A stretch of 48,475 nucleotides of DNA. Source: Bacillus methanolicus. GTDB taxonomy: Bacteria; Bacillota; Bacilli; Bacillales; Cytobacillaceae. Both the position numbers and the translations under genes were made by a program. Below the pieces are notes generated by a model that made no database searches, was not told the DNA's origin, and was given only the letters and a program-made list of their open reading frames with translations. The DNA lies in the NCBI RefSeq assembly GCF_008764295.1, contig NZ_VTQX01000035.1, positions 1 through 48,475 of the forward strand. The letters are read 5' to 3'. Below, in pieces: positions 40,201 through 48,475 of the stretch (its first letter is position 1; each line of letters opens with the position of its first letter).

Positions 40201-41577
40201 CTACTTCTCCACCCTTGACATCAAGACAACACACTCCACGTGCCCCGTATGCGGAAACATATCCACTGGCTGAACTTCAACGGTCCGATAGCCTCCGTCC
40301 TCCAGGATTCGTAAATCTCGCGCCAGGGTAGCAGGATTACAAGATACGTAAACAACCTTTTTCGGCTTCATCTTGATTATGGTCTGGAGCAATGCCTCGT
40401 CACAGCCCTTGCGTGGAGGATCAACAACCAGCACATCAGCCTTATTGCCTGCCTCATACCATTTCGGAATCACGATTTCGGCTGCTCCTGATTCAAATAC
40501 TGCATTAGTAATCCCATTCAATTTAGCATTCTTCTTGGCATCCTCAATCGCTTCAGGAACAAGCTCGACCCCGAATACTTTCCTTGCCTTCTGGGCTAGA
40601 AACAATGAAATCGTGCCAATTCCACAATAAGCATCAATAACTGACTCTGTTCCAGTCAGTGCGGCATATTCAAGGGCCTTATCATAGAGCACCTTTGTCT
40701 GAACGGGATTCACCTGATAAAATGATAAAGCTGAAATAGCAAAGCGCACATCGCCAATATAATCATAAATCACTTCATTGCCCCAAAGCACCTTTGTATG
40801 CTCGCCAAGGATAACATTTGTTCTTTTTGAATTAATGTTATGAATAATGGATTTGACCTTGGGCAAACGAGTAATGATCTCCTCCATAAGCTGCTCTTGA
40901 TGAGGAATATCTGGAGTCCGAGTTACAAGCACAACCATCAATTCCCCAGTTTGTTGACCATAACGGGCCATAATATGACGCAGAACCCCTTTATGGGCAC
41001 CCTCATCATATGGGCGAATGCCGAGCTTGGCGCAAATTTCTTTCACTATCTGAACTGCTTCATTAATTTCTGGAATTTGAATCAAACTTTCATCCGTATC
41101 GACAATTTCATGGCTTCTCGGTTTGAAAAAGCCCGCAATCAGTTGGCCATCTTTTTCGCCGACCGGAACCTGAGCTTTATTGCGATAATGCCACGGATTG
41201 TCCATTCCTAGAATCGGGTGAATTACAACATCTTCAAGTTTCCCAATGCGTGCCAGAACTTGGCGGACCTGATTTTCCTTATACTTCAATTGTCCATCAT
41301 AACGAATATGTTCAAGCTGGCAGCCACCATATTTATGGAGTTCTTCTTTGCTGATTTCGACCCGATATGGACTTTTTTCATACAGTTCTATTAGTCTGCC
41401 AAAGCCATATCCTTTATTGACTTTAATAACCTTGATTAATGCTTTTTCTCCCGGCAGACCATTAGGGACAAAAATCGGATAGCCCTCAATTTTTGCTACT
41501 CCTGCTCCTTCATGAGTTAGATCTTCAAATATAACATCTATGTATGTATTCTTTTCAACCGGTAATGTACGTTTCAT
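40201..41577 (-). CDS. rlmD: 23S rRNA (uracil-C5) methyltransferase RlmD/RlmCD-type
   Basis: The 458-residue protein has an N-terminal TRAM domain ([20 protein letters not shown]) and a C-terminal methyltransferase: SAM-binding [14 protein letters not shown], substrate motif [11 protein letters not shown], and catalytic Cys in [14 protein letters not shown]. It closely follows Bacillus YefA/RlmCD, which modifies U747/U1939-type positions of 23S rRNA. Only one of the usual iron-sulfur ligand cysteines is present (YGGCQLEH); the others are replaced. The 3' end ([12 protein letters not shown]) lies beside the island, in a region known as an integration hot spot. Confidence 0.93.
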   Translation of the reverse strand: MKRTLPVEKNTYIDVIFEDLTHEGAGVAKIEGYPIFVPNGLPGEKALIKVIKVNKGYGFGRLIELYEKSPYRVEISKEELHKYGGCQLEHIRYDGQLKYKENQVRQVLARIGKLEDVVIHPILGMDNPWHYRNKAQVPVGEKDGQLIAGFFKPRSHEIVDTDESLIQIPEINEAVQIVKEICAKLGIRPYDEGAHKGVLRHIMARYGQQTGELMVVLVTRTPDIPHQEQLMEEIITRLPKVKSIIHNINSKRTNVILGEHTKVLWGNEVIYDYIGDVRFAISALSFYQVNPVQTKVLYDKALEYAALTGTESVIDAYCGIGTISLFLAQKARKVFGVELVPEAIEDAKKNAKLNGITNAVFESGAAEIVIPKWYEAGNKADVLVVDPPRKGCDEALLQTIIKMKPKKVVYVSCNPATLARDLRILEDGGYRTVEVQPVDMFPHTGHVECVVLMSRVEK

Positions 41578-41640
41578 CGATAAATTCCTCTTTCATTCGT
41601 CCTTCATACATGTGAGATTGTATCATACCTTTAAAGGAAA

Positions 41641-41667
41641 ATAAAAAAAGCTAACATAATGCTAGCT
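41641..41667 (-). terminator. Rho-independent terminator of the mrp operon
   Basis: On the minus strand AGCTAGCA and TGTTAGCT form an 8-bp stem (one G-U) with a TTA loop, followed by TTTTTTTATTTT. It lies just past the mrpG stop and ends the mrp operon before rlmD. Confidence 0.85.
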
Positions 41668-41673
41668 CTTCAT

Positions 41674-42066
41674 TCAATCAGTGTCGTTCACTTCGGCGTC
41701 CTTTGTTTTCTTTGAATCTGTGTGTATAAAGTCTTTTAAATCGTCTTGTACAGATTCTTCAGCGAGTGCTACATTTGAGCGATAAGCGGACCGAACTAAC
41801 ACGTGCGCTGCAACCGGAGCAGTTAAGAACACAAAAAATATGCCTAAAAATAATCGAATACTAAAGTAATGTTCCTCTAATAGAAAAAAGAGAAATGTTC
41901 CTACTAAGATAAAGAGAACTCCAAGAGTCGTGCTTTTGGAAGCAGCATGCGAACGAGTATATACATCAGGTAAACGCACTAACCCAATTGCACTTAACAA
42001 ACTAAAAATGGTACCAATTAAAATCAACAAAATGGGCAGAACTTCACTTGGGATGTTTGCGTTCAA
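41674..42066 (-). CDS. mrpG: Mrp Na+/H+ antiporter subunit G
   Basis: The 130-residue membrane protein has three predicted helices with LILIGTIFSLLSAIGLVRLP and VYTRSHAASKSTTLGVLFIL, typical of MrpG/PhaG, and a charged C-terminal tail (about residues 95-130). It is the last subunit of the multi-subunit cation/proton antiporter complex. It overlaps mrpF, showing tight coupling, and a terminator follows. Mrp complexes extrude Na+ and help pH homeostasis in Bacillus. Confidence 0.95.
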   Translation of the reverse strand: MNANIPSEVLPILLILIGTIFSLLSAIGLVRLPDVYTRSHAASKSTTLGVLFILVGTFLFFLLEEHYFSIRLFLGIFFVFLTAPVAAHVLVRSAYRSNVALAEESVQDDLKDFIHTDSKKTKDAEVNDTD

Positions 42067-42328
42067 TGACTACACCTCTTTCCAGATATCTTGCAAATGC
42101 AATGGTGCCAATAAAAGAGAGAATGCCGATCAGAAGGATGACCTCAAAAAAACCCGTACTCCTCATTAATACAGAAAAAACAGCAACCCCGGAAATAATA
42201 TTAATTCCTAATGTATCAAGTGCTTGAACGCGATCAGACGCTGATGGTCCCTTCACTAACCGATACATAATAGCAATAATCGATAAAGTGAGAAAAATTA
42301 ACGAGCAAATTAACATAATCTCTATCAT
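42044..42328 (-). CDS. mrpF: Mrp Na+/H+ antiporter subunit F
   Basis: The 94-residue, three-helix membrane protein carries YRLVKGPSASDRVQALDTLG, the signature segment of MrpF. The conserved Asp in this motif is implicated in family function. It overlaps mrpE by four bases and mrpG by 23 bases. Confidence 0.95.
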   Translation of the reverse strand: MIEIMLICSLIFLTLSIIAIMYRLVKGPSASDRVQALDTLGINIISGVAVFSVLMRSTGFFEVILLIGILSFIGTIAFARYLERGVVIERKHPK

Positions 42329-42804
42329 AATCTCGTCACCCTCTTTATAGCCGTTTCAAATTTCTCTTTTGATTTAATAACAGCATTACTTGAGTCTGGA
42401 ATATCCATGGCATGAATAAAAAAACGTTTGTTATCAGGTGAAATTTCAACTACGACAGAGCCAGGAGTTAGCGTCAATAATAATGCTAATAAAGTAACCT
42501 CCAAATCACCTTCCAAATCAGTTTCCAAAGTAAAGATCCCAGGTGAAATGTCAATCTTCGGCTTTGTGACCTGCCGAATCACCAGAATACTTGAGGAAAA
42601 TAGTTCATAAATAAAAACGAGAACTAGTTTTAAAATGGCTAATAATGTTACAGGGTAAAATTTAGCAGGAAGAAATCTGCGTAAAATATATAACACTAGC
42701 AGTCCAAATAAAAAACCACTAAAGAACGTCAGGACACTCCAATTATCTTGAAAAAACATCCAAAGTACACCGATAAATAAATTAATTAAGATTTGCACGG
42801 GCAT
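42325..42804 (-). CDS. mrpE: Mrp Na+/H+ antiporter subunit E
   Basis: The protein of about 159 residues has two or three N-terminal helices (ILINLFIGVLWMFFQDNWS, GFLFGLLVLYILRRFLPAKF) and a soluble tail with LLALLLTLTPGSVVVEISPD, the conserved MrpE core. The ATG at 42804 with AAGGGGTGG is preferred over the in-frame GTG at 42813. It overlaps mrpF and follows mrpD after a 33-bp gap. Confidence 0.94.
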   Translation of the reverse strand: MPVQILINLFIGVLWMFFQDNWSVLTFFSGFLFGLLVLYILRRFLPAKFYPVTLLAILKLVLVFIYELFSSSILVIRQVTKPKIDISPGIFTLETDLEGDLEVTLLALLLTLTPGSVVVEISPDNKRFFIHAMDIPDSSNAVIKSKEKFETAIKRVTRL

Positions 42805-42837
42805 TTTAACCACCCCTTTTCATTTTTCCATCTAGGA

Positions 42838-44328
42838 TTATGGTTTTGGATTAACGCCTAATACTGCTTCAATATATAAATTCGGATTCATTAATACCTC
42901 TACTGCTAAGTCCACATAATCATGAATCGCTTCTGCCCCTAGTCCAAGAGCAATGGTAAGGGTAGTTAGCAGGCCAATCGGCAGTAATAGACCTTTCGTT
43001 GTGCCGTACTCATCCTCTTCTCGAATAACCGTATATCCCCAAAAAGCATTCATAAAGACCTTCATAATGGAGTAAAGAACTAAGAGGCTGGTAATTAGAC
43101 CAATCGCACCTAGCCAAAAATAACCCGATTCAAATGTTCCCTCCGTAATGAAGATTTTTCCGAGAAATCCACTTAATGGTGGTATCCCTGATAAGGATAA
43201 GGCAGCAACGAAAAACATCCAGCCTAATTGAGGATGCAAGCGAATAAGACCACTTAAGTCTTTCAGATTGCTCGTACCCGTTAGATAGATAATCGTTCCT
43301 CCTAAAAGGAAAATAAGTGCTTTAACAATCATATCGTGAATTAAGTAGTATAGCGCACCCGTCATCCCAACTGTAGTAAAAGAGGCAACCCCAGCTAAAA
43401 TAAAACCAACCCCAACGATCACATTGTAGGTGAGAATTCTTTTGATATCCCAATAGGCAACCGCACCAATTGCCCCTAATCCCATTGTGATGGCAGCTAA
43501 CAGCCCAATAAACCAGTGAGTCACCTCTGGCTCATGATAGAACACCAAAGTAAATACTCGAATAATTGCATAAATTCCTACCTTCGTAAGAAGTGCAGCA
43601 AAAATAGCTGAAATGGCTGTTGGTGGGGCACTATAAGCTCCTGGTAACCAAAAGAAGAGAAACAGTCCAGCTTTTAAGCTGAAAACAATTAAGAACAATA
43701 TCGCAACAGTCGTCATCAGTCCTCCTTGGCCAACCTCCGCCACACGAAGGGAAAGATGAGCAAAGTTTAACGTCCCAGTCATTGCATAAAGAAAGGCAAT
43801 TGCCACTAAGAAAAGGAAGGATGACAATATATTAATTAAAATATACTTTATTGACTCCCTCAGTTGGATTTTGGTTCCACCTAAAGAAATGAGGACGTAA
43901 GAAGCTACTAGCATAACTTCAAAGCAGACAAATAAATTAAAGATATCACCTGTTATAAATGAGCCATTTACTCCGGCAATTAAAAATAGAAATAGAGGAT
44001 AAAAGTAAAACTTTTCTCTTTCCTCTCCTATGGTATGAAAAGCATAGAGTAAGCAGCAAAAGGCTACTATGCTCGTTACCATAATCAGCAGGGCTGCAAA
44101 CAAATCAATCACCATACTCACTCCATAAGGTGCTTCCCAACCACCTAATTGAAGCGTTTGGATTCCCTCACTCTTAATTTGAAATATTAAATAAAGAGTT
44201 ACAGAGCCTACAGCAAGCATAGAAAAGAGGCTTAAAAACCGTTGAATCTTTATCTGTTTTCTCATAATCACCATTATCATCCCTATAACAACTGGAATAA
44301 TGATGGGTAATATCACTAAATTATTCAT
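42838..44328 (-). CDS. mrpD: Mrp Na+/H+ antiporter subunit D
   Basis: The 496-residue protein with about 14 predicted helices is homologous to NuoM/N-type proton-translocating subunits. The conserved Glu lies in VCFEVMLVASYVLISLGG, and the Lys residues in FSLKAGLFLFFWLPGAYSAP and HDMIVKALIFLLGGT. With MrpA it probably forms the ion-conducting part of the complex. It overlaps mrpC by eight bases. Confidence 0.96.
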   Translation of the reverse strand: MNNLVILPIIIPVVIGMIMVIMRKQIKIQRFLSLFSMLAVGSVTLYLIFQIKSEGIQTLQLGGWEAPYGVSMVIDLFAALLIMVTSIVAFCCLLYAFHTIGEEREKFYFYPLFLFLIAGVNGSFITGDIFNLFVCFEVMLVASYVLISLGGTKIQLRESIKYILINILSSFLFLVAIAFLYAMTGTLNFAHLSLRVAEVGQGGLMTTVAILFLIVFSLKAGLFLFFWLPGAYSAPPTAISAIFAALLTKVGIYAIIRVFTLVFYHEPEVTHWFIGLLAAITMGLGAIGAVAYWDIKRILTYNVIVGVGFILAGVASFTTVGMTGALYYLIHDMIVKALIFLLGGTIIYLTGTSNLKDLSGLIRLHPQLGWMFFVAALSLSGIPPLSGFLGKIFITEGTFESGYFWLGAIGLITSLLVLYSIMKVFMNAFWGYTVIREEDEYGTTKGLLLPIGLLTTLTIALGLGAEAIHDYVDLAVEVLMNPNLYIEAVLGVNPKP

Positions 44329-44659
44329 CTTCTTTACCTCTCAGTTGCTCCGTATCATCCGTACCTAAAACCGTATAGGCACGGTAGCTTAATACTAAAA
44401 ATAAGGCTGTAGTAGCAAAATTAATTACGATTGCTGTTAATAAGAGAGCCTGGGGCAAGGAATCAGCATAAGTCACATTTTCAATCCCCAAAAGTGGTGG
44501 TCCCCCTTTTTTTAACCCGCCCATTGTAATAATGAGAAGATTTACCCCATGTCCAATAATAGATGTTCCAAGGATAATCCTTAACAGAGTTTTCGTTAAG
44601 ATCAAGTACGTCCCGATCATGAACAACAAACCAACAACTATGCACATTAATGTCTCCAT
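44321..44659 (-). CDS. mrpC: Mrp Na+/H+ antiporter subunit C
   Basis: The 112-residue, three-helix protein is related to NuoK. Characteristic sequence is RIILGTSIIGHGVNLLIITM, followed by LPQALLLTAIVINFATTALF. Its stop overlaps the mrpD start and its start overlaps the mrpB stop, consistent with one operon. Confidence 0.96.
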   Translation of the reverse strand: METLMCIVVGLLFMIGTYLILTKTLLRIILGTSIIGHGVNLLIITMGGLKKGGPPLLGIENVTYADSLPQALLLTAIVINFATTALFLVLSYRAYTVLGTDDTEQLRGKEDE

Positions 44660-45084
44660 TATCGATCATCCCCTATACTCATAATAATCGTTAGAGACGT
44701 TCCAATTACGGCAAGTGCAACCCCTATATCAAAAAGAACAGCTGTTGCTAATTCGGTTTTTCCAAAAATAGGGAGATTAAAGTAATCAAAGGCTTGGGTC
44801 AGAAAAGGAACACCCAATAACATAGCTCCAACTCCTGTTAGGACTGCAATTAATACCCCTAAAGCCGCTATCACTTTAAAATCAACGGGAAAGTTTTTAC
44901 GAACCGTTTCAATATTAAAGGTTAAGAAAAGAAGAACTACGGCGGAAGAAAACGCTAATCCACCAATAAAGCCACCACCAGGATAATGGTGTCCTGAAAT
45001 AAATAAGTTGATCGCAAATGTAAAAATAATCACAACCGCAACTTTTGAGACACTGCGAATCAAGACATCATTCGGCTCCTTCAT
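44659..45084 (-). CDS. mrpB: Mrp Na+/H+ antiporter subunit B
   Basis: The 141-residue protein has four predicted helices and the MnhB core: FAINLFISGHHYPGGGFIGG, then LAFSSAVVLLFLTF and DIGVALAVIGTSLTIIM. It overlaps the end of mrpA by 17 bases. Confidence 0.96.
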   Translation of the reverse strand: MKEPNDVLIRSVSKVAVVIIFTFAINLFISGHHYPGGGFIGGLAFSSAVVLLFLTFNIETVRKNFPVDFKVIAALGVLIAVLTGVGAMLLGVPFLTQAFDYFNLPIFGKTELATAVLFDIGVALAVIGTSLTIIMSIGDDR

Positions 45085-47491
45085 TCTTATCCCTCCTTGC
45101 CATTCTTAATTTAATCAGCGTGTATACACCTAATCCCGCCATCGTTAAAACCAAAATTTCTAACATCGTATCGATTCCACGGAAATCAACAAGAATCGCA
45201 TTAACAATATTCTTTGCACCAGCAAGTTCGTATGAATTTTCATAGTAGCTTGATATTGAATCGAACAACCGTGTCCCTTTGGCAGATAGTGCAACAACTG
45301 TAATGATCACTCCCACTCCAATAGAAATGATCGCATTTGTCATTTTAAACGGAATCTTCCCAATCTCTTTACGTAATTCTGGAAGATGATAGAAGCATAA
45401 TAAAAACAGCACAGTCGTCACAGTTTCTACCACTAATTGGGTGAGAGCCAGATCGGGAGCTCGAAAAAGAACAAAGAAAAACGAAACAAGAAACCCTAAT
45501 GCTCCGATTGCGAGGATCGACGTAAGTCTGGATTTTGAAAAAAGGACGGTCACTGCTGAAATAATCATGGCGATTACTAATCCCGCCTCATATATATTGA
45601 TATCAGCATCCTGTGATACATCAAAAGTAAAGCCGCCAAACGTCCAAAATACCCCACCAACAATCACGACGATGAACGCAAATATATACACGAGGTAATC
45701 TCTGATAAAGCCAGTCATATATTTGTTGGTTGCCTTCTTTGATAGAACTTCCATATTCTCTAGACTGAAATTATAAATAGTATTCAGCGTTAAAGCTTGA
45801 GGATAGTAATTATAAATCCGATACCACTTTCTTATATAGAGATACATCAATATCCCTAATCCCACAACCCCCAGAGTCATTATTAGTTCTGGAGTCCATC
45901 CGTGCCATGGGCTAAGTTTGATACTTAATTCTCCTGCTTGAGCAAGACTCGGCAATACCCCTTCCCACGCAGGCAACAAAAAGTACTTAGAAAATAGATT
46001 TGGGAAAAAGAAAATTGCCACTACTAATATTGCTAAAATTAGTGGTGAGATTAACATCCCAAAAGGTGCCTCATGTACTGGTTTATCCACTCTTACAAAT
46101 CTATGCTTTCCTCTAAATGTTTTAAACACAAGAATCATACTATAAATAAATGTAAAAATACTCGCTACCCAAGCAATAACCGGGATGACAAATCCAAGGT
46201 TAGCCAAATTGAAAATAGACATATTCGCTGCCTGAAGAGTTGCAGTAAAGAACAGTTCTTTACTAAGAAATCCATTGAATGGCGGTAGTCCTGCCATTGA
46301 AAAGCCACCAATAATCATTAATGTAAAAGAAATTGGCATTAGATGCATGAGACCGCCCAACTTTCGCAAATCACGCGTCCCTGTCTCATGGTCAATAATT
46401 CCTACCACCATAAATAGGCATCCTTTAAAAGTGGAATGGTTAACAAGATGAAAAATGGCTGCAAATATAGCGGTGGCATAAATGAAAGATTCATCGCCGT
46501 AACCGAAGTATAAAGCGCCAGATCCCATCCCGAGAAGACTCATAATTAAGCCCAATTGACTGATGGTTGAGTAGGCTAAGAGAGCTTTCAGGTCCGTTTG
46601 ACGAACAGCATTGACCGAACCGTATAGGAGGGTCACCAAACCCACTCCCGTGACAATCCAGAACCATTCACCAGTCCCTCCAAAAATAGGAGTCAGCCTT
46701 GCAACTAAATAAATCCCCGCTTTGACCATCGTTGCTGAATGTAGGTACGCACTAATCGGGGTAGGTGCTTCCATAGCGTCGGGAAGCCAAATGCTGAATG
46801 GAAATTGGGCAGACTTCGTAAAGGCGCCTAATAAGATCAAAATCATTGCCGGTAAAAACAATGTGTTAGAAGTGATTGCTTCCAAATTGTGACTGGTTAA
46901 CATTTCCCGAATACTATATGTATCTGACATCATCGCCAACATAATCAGACCAGCCAGCATCGCAAGTCCGCCAAAAACCGTAATAAGCATTGATTTTTGG
47001 GCACCATATTTTGATTTTTCACGTTCATACCAATAAGCAATTAATAAGAAAGAAGACACGCTTGTCATTTCCCAAAATACATATAAAACAAAAATATTAT
47101 CTGAGAAAACAAGCCCGAGCATCGCTCCCATGAACATCAATAAATACACATAGAAGTTATGCAATGCTTCACGGTCTTTAGACATATAATAAATGGAGTA
47201 AAGCACAACTAGTGCACCAATTCCTGCAATAAGTAGGGCAAAGATGAGGCTTAATCCATCCATATAGATTGCAAAATCAATATTATAGGATGGGAGCCAC
47301 GGTAATATTTTCATAAAGGTATTACCGCCAGAGATTTCGGGGATAAATGTAATGAGATAAGCAAATATGAATACTGGGATAAAGAACACAAACCAACCAG
47401 TATGAATTTTCTGATTGAATTTTTTATATAAATATGGCACAATCGTTGCAAAAATAAATGGTGTCAGCACCATTACGTGTATCCAAGACAA
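45068..47491 (-). CDS. mrpA: Mrp Na+/H+ antiporter subunit A
   Basis: The largest subunit is about 807 residues, with an N-terminal NuoL-like antiporter domain and a C-terminal MrpA-specific/MrpB-like extension (ALTQLVVETVTTVLFLLCFYH). Conserved residues include Glu in LYVFWEMTSVSSFLLI, Lys in HSATMVKAGIYLVARL, and the stretch HLVNHSTFKGCLFMVVG. The long in-frame upstream extension is hydrophilic and unlike the family. A TTG at 47491 with GGAGGG seven bases upstream gives the expected short N-terminus before VLTPFIFATIVPYLY. It starts the leftward mrpABCDEFG operon, which is complete. Confidence 0.95.
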   Translation of the reverse strand: MSWIHVMVLTPFIFATIVPYLYKKFNQKIHTGWFVFFIPVFIFAYLITFIPEISGGNTFMKILPWLPSYNIDFAIYMDGLSLIFALLIAGIGALVVLYSIYYMSKDREALHNFYVYLLMFMGAMLGLVFSDNIFVLYVFWEMTSVSSFLLIAYWYEREKSKYGAQKSMLITVFGGLAMLAGLIMLAMMSDTYSIREMLTSHNLEAITSNTLFLPAMILILLGAFTKSAQFPFSIWLPDAMEAPTPISAYLHSATMVKAGIYLVARLTPIFGGTGEWFWIVTGVGLVTLLYGSVNAVRQTDLKALLAYSTISQLGLIMSLLGMGSGALYFGYGDESFIYATAIFAAIFHLVNHSTFKGCLFMVVGIIDHETGTRDLRKLGGLMHLMPISFTLMIIGGFSMAGLPPFNGFLSKELFFTATLQAANMSIFNLANLGFVIPVIAWVASIFTFIYSMILVFKTFRGKHRFVRVDKPVHEAPFGMLISPLILAILVVAIFFFPNLFSKYFLLPAWEGVLPSLAQAGELSIKLSPWHGWTPELIMTLGVVGLGILMYLYIRKWYRIYNYYPQALTLNTIYNFSLENMEVLSKKATNKYMTGFIRDYLVYIFAFIVVIVGGVFWTFGGFTFDVSQDADINIYEAGLVIAMIISAVTVLFSKSRLTSILAIGALGFLVSFFFVLFRAPDLALTQLVVETVTTVLFLLCFYHLPELRKEIGKIPFKMTNAIISIGVGVIITVVALSAKGTRLFDSISSYYENSYELAGAKNIVNAILVDFRGIDTMLEILVLTMAGLGVYTLIKLRMARRDKNEGAE

Positions 47492-47569
47492 TAGGTGTCC
47501 CTCCTCTACATTTAGACAAAAAGCTGTCAATTTCCAAACATTCTCCAACTTTGAAGTTCGAAAATCCAT

Positions 47570-47598
47570 TGACTGAAAATGTGGCATGGGTTATAGTC
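47570..47598 (+). promoter_or_regulatory. SigA-type promoter for the universal stress gene
   Basis: TTGACT (47570-47575) and TATAGT (47593-47598) are spaced by exactly 17 bases and lie 70 bases upstream of the rightward ATG at 47669. No equally clear promoter for the divergent mrpA was found in this gap. Confidence 0.65.
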
Positions 47599-47668
47599 AT
47601 ACATAGTTTATAAAATGGAACAAAAAATTAACCAATGAATACCCATTTTTATTTGAGGTGAATCAATA

Positions 47669-48361
47669 ATGAAAACAATGAAAGAGCGGATGGATGAAAG
47701 CATCCTTGTCTGTGTTTATTATGGTCCGAATGGTGAACGTCTCATTCAGCGTGGCTGCAAAATAGCCAATATGCTTAATTGCCCCTTATATATTCTTACG
47801 GTTGACCCGAAACGTTTTGATGATTTAGACGCAGAAAAAACAAATTATATTACTAGATGGAAAGAATTAGCTGAACAGCATAGTGCAGAAGCTTTTATTT
47901 TGAAAGACAATGAAAAGAGACCTGTTCACCAAGTGATAGCAGAAGTTGCTCGAGAAAAACATGTTACTCAAATCATTATCGGTCAAACAGCTCAGAGCCG
48001 TTGGGAACAGATTGCAAAAGGATCCATTATCAACTCCTTACTTCGAGAGATCCCGTTTGTAGATCTGCATATCATTTCTGTTGCCCGCTATTTAAAAAAT
48101 CCGGATAAACATTATGATAAAGGAATTCGCGCTTACTTAATCAAGGAAGATGACCATTATCGAATCATCTTTAAGCATACTAAGGATGTAGAATATGAAG
48201 GTATCTTCTTCAAGGAACTTGGAACAGATTTTAATAATGGCATCTTCAAGTTCATAAAAGGAACAGAGACATTGCAGGTTCATGTAGATGAGAACATTGT
48301 TAAAAGCTTAACAAATGTTGAAATGGATACTACAATAGAGGATGAAGACGACTATTTGTAA
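47669..48361 (+). CDS. Universal stress protein-like (KdpD-type Usp domain) protein
   Basis: The 230-residue protein has an N-terminal Usp-type Rossmann fold similar to the Usp domain of KdpD (ESILVCVYYGPNGERLIQRG, ANMLNCPLYILTVDP, VTQIIIGQTAQSRWEQIAKG). A less conserved C-terminal part (residues ~150-230) ends in an acidic tail. It may bind a nucleotide and sense ion or stress conditions; its divergent position next to the Mrp antiporter suggests a link to cation homeostasis, which is an inference. The start follows GAGGTGAATC, and a clear sigma-A promoter and a terminator flank the gene. Confidence 0.8.
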   Translation: MKTMKERMDESILVCVYYGPNGERLIQRGCKIANMLNCPLYILTVDPKRFDDLDAEKTNYITRWKELAEQHSAEAFILKDNEKRPVHQVIAEVAREKHVTQIIIGQTAQSRWEQIAKGSIINSLLREIPFVDLHIISVARYLKNPDKHYDKGIRAYLIKEDDHYRIIFKHTKDVEYEGIFFKELGTDFNNGIFKFIKGTETLQVHVDENIVKSLTNVEMDTTIEDEDDYL

Positions 48362-48366
48362 TGTTA

Positions 48367-48395
48367 GCCCTCCAGTTAAATGGAGGGTTTTCTTT
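48367..48395 (+). terminator. Rho-independent terminator after the Usp-like gene
   Basis: CCCTCCA and TGGAGGG form a 7-bp stem with a six-base loop, followed by TTTTCTTT. It begins seven bases after the stop codon. Confidence 0.85.
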
Positions 48396-48475
48396 ATCAA
48401 ACTCTTTTTTAAAGGTTCTATAATATTTGTTGGGGTTATTACACAATTACTGTGCAAAAAAAAGAGCACGATATC

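Noticed and set aside
47492..47587. N-terminal extension of MrpA to an ATG at 47587.
   Set aside because: The added 32 residues are hydrophilic and unlike MrpA N-termini, whereas the TTG at 47491 has a well-placed GGAGGG.

Overview
The window looks like low-GC Firmicute DNA, most likely a Bacillaceae chromosome (Bacillus or a close relative). The reasons are a complete seven-gene Mrp antiporter operon, an RlmCD/YefA-type rRNA methyltransferase, a split L-serine dehydratase, a canonical CcpA (cre) site and strong AGGAGG-type ribosome binding sites. The genus is an inference. No rRNA, tRNA or CRISPR array was seen.

Layout. (1) 1-7050, chromosome: an OmpR-family response regulator; a protein made of two near-identical ~90-residue repeats; a divergent radical SAM/SPASM peptide maturase followed by a 28-codon ORF that is a candidate RiPP precursor; and a leftward serine-catabolism operon (PAS/HTH regulator, PTS-type EIIC permease, sdaAB, sdaAA) with a cre site in its leader. 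(2) About 7060-31600, a leftward phage-type element. In transcription order it has a small early gene, a sigma-like factor, DUF2800 nuclease, DUF2815 ssDNA-binding protein, family A DNA polymerase, antirepressor, VapE-type primase/helicase, a possible origin, VRR-NUC, SNF2 helicase, an ArpU/DUF1492-like regulator, HNH, a possible cos region, TerS, SAM synthetase, two DNA methyltransferases, an amidoligase/cyclotransferase cassette, TerL, portal, protease and HK97-type capsid. It stops dead after the capsid: no connectors, tail, lysis or integrase genes are present. (3) 31700-40000, a rightward defence island: XRE regulator, a three-gene ABC-3C-like system with a DUF2326 ATPase, and a type III-like Mod/Res pair, apparently one operon. 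(4) 40000-40200, a short gene-free stretch with direct repeats and a hairpin. (5) 40201-48475, chromosome: rlmD, mrpGFEDCBA (leftward) and a divergent universal-stress-type gene.

How the genes work together. The phage block can replicate DNA (polymerase, SSB-like protein, primase/helicase), modify it (two methyltransferases with their own SAM synthetase) and package it (HNH, TerS, TerL, portal, capsid), but it cannot build a tail from what is visible. It is either a truncated prophage or a head-only satellite. The island abuts the 3' end of rlmD, a known integration region for mobile elements in Firmicutes. The phage's left end is fused about 60 bp upstream of the host serine operon, where a phage-style ribosome binding site and ATG now read in frame into the host regulator.

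The most interesting candidates are the ABC-3C plus type III restriction-modification operon, the radical SAM/28-residue peptide pair, the SAM synthetase/methyltransferase cassette, the amidoligase cassette whose neighbour shares its C-terminal module, two families of repeated leader sequences, and a TGTTCC-rich candidate replication origin.
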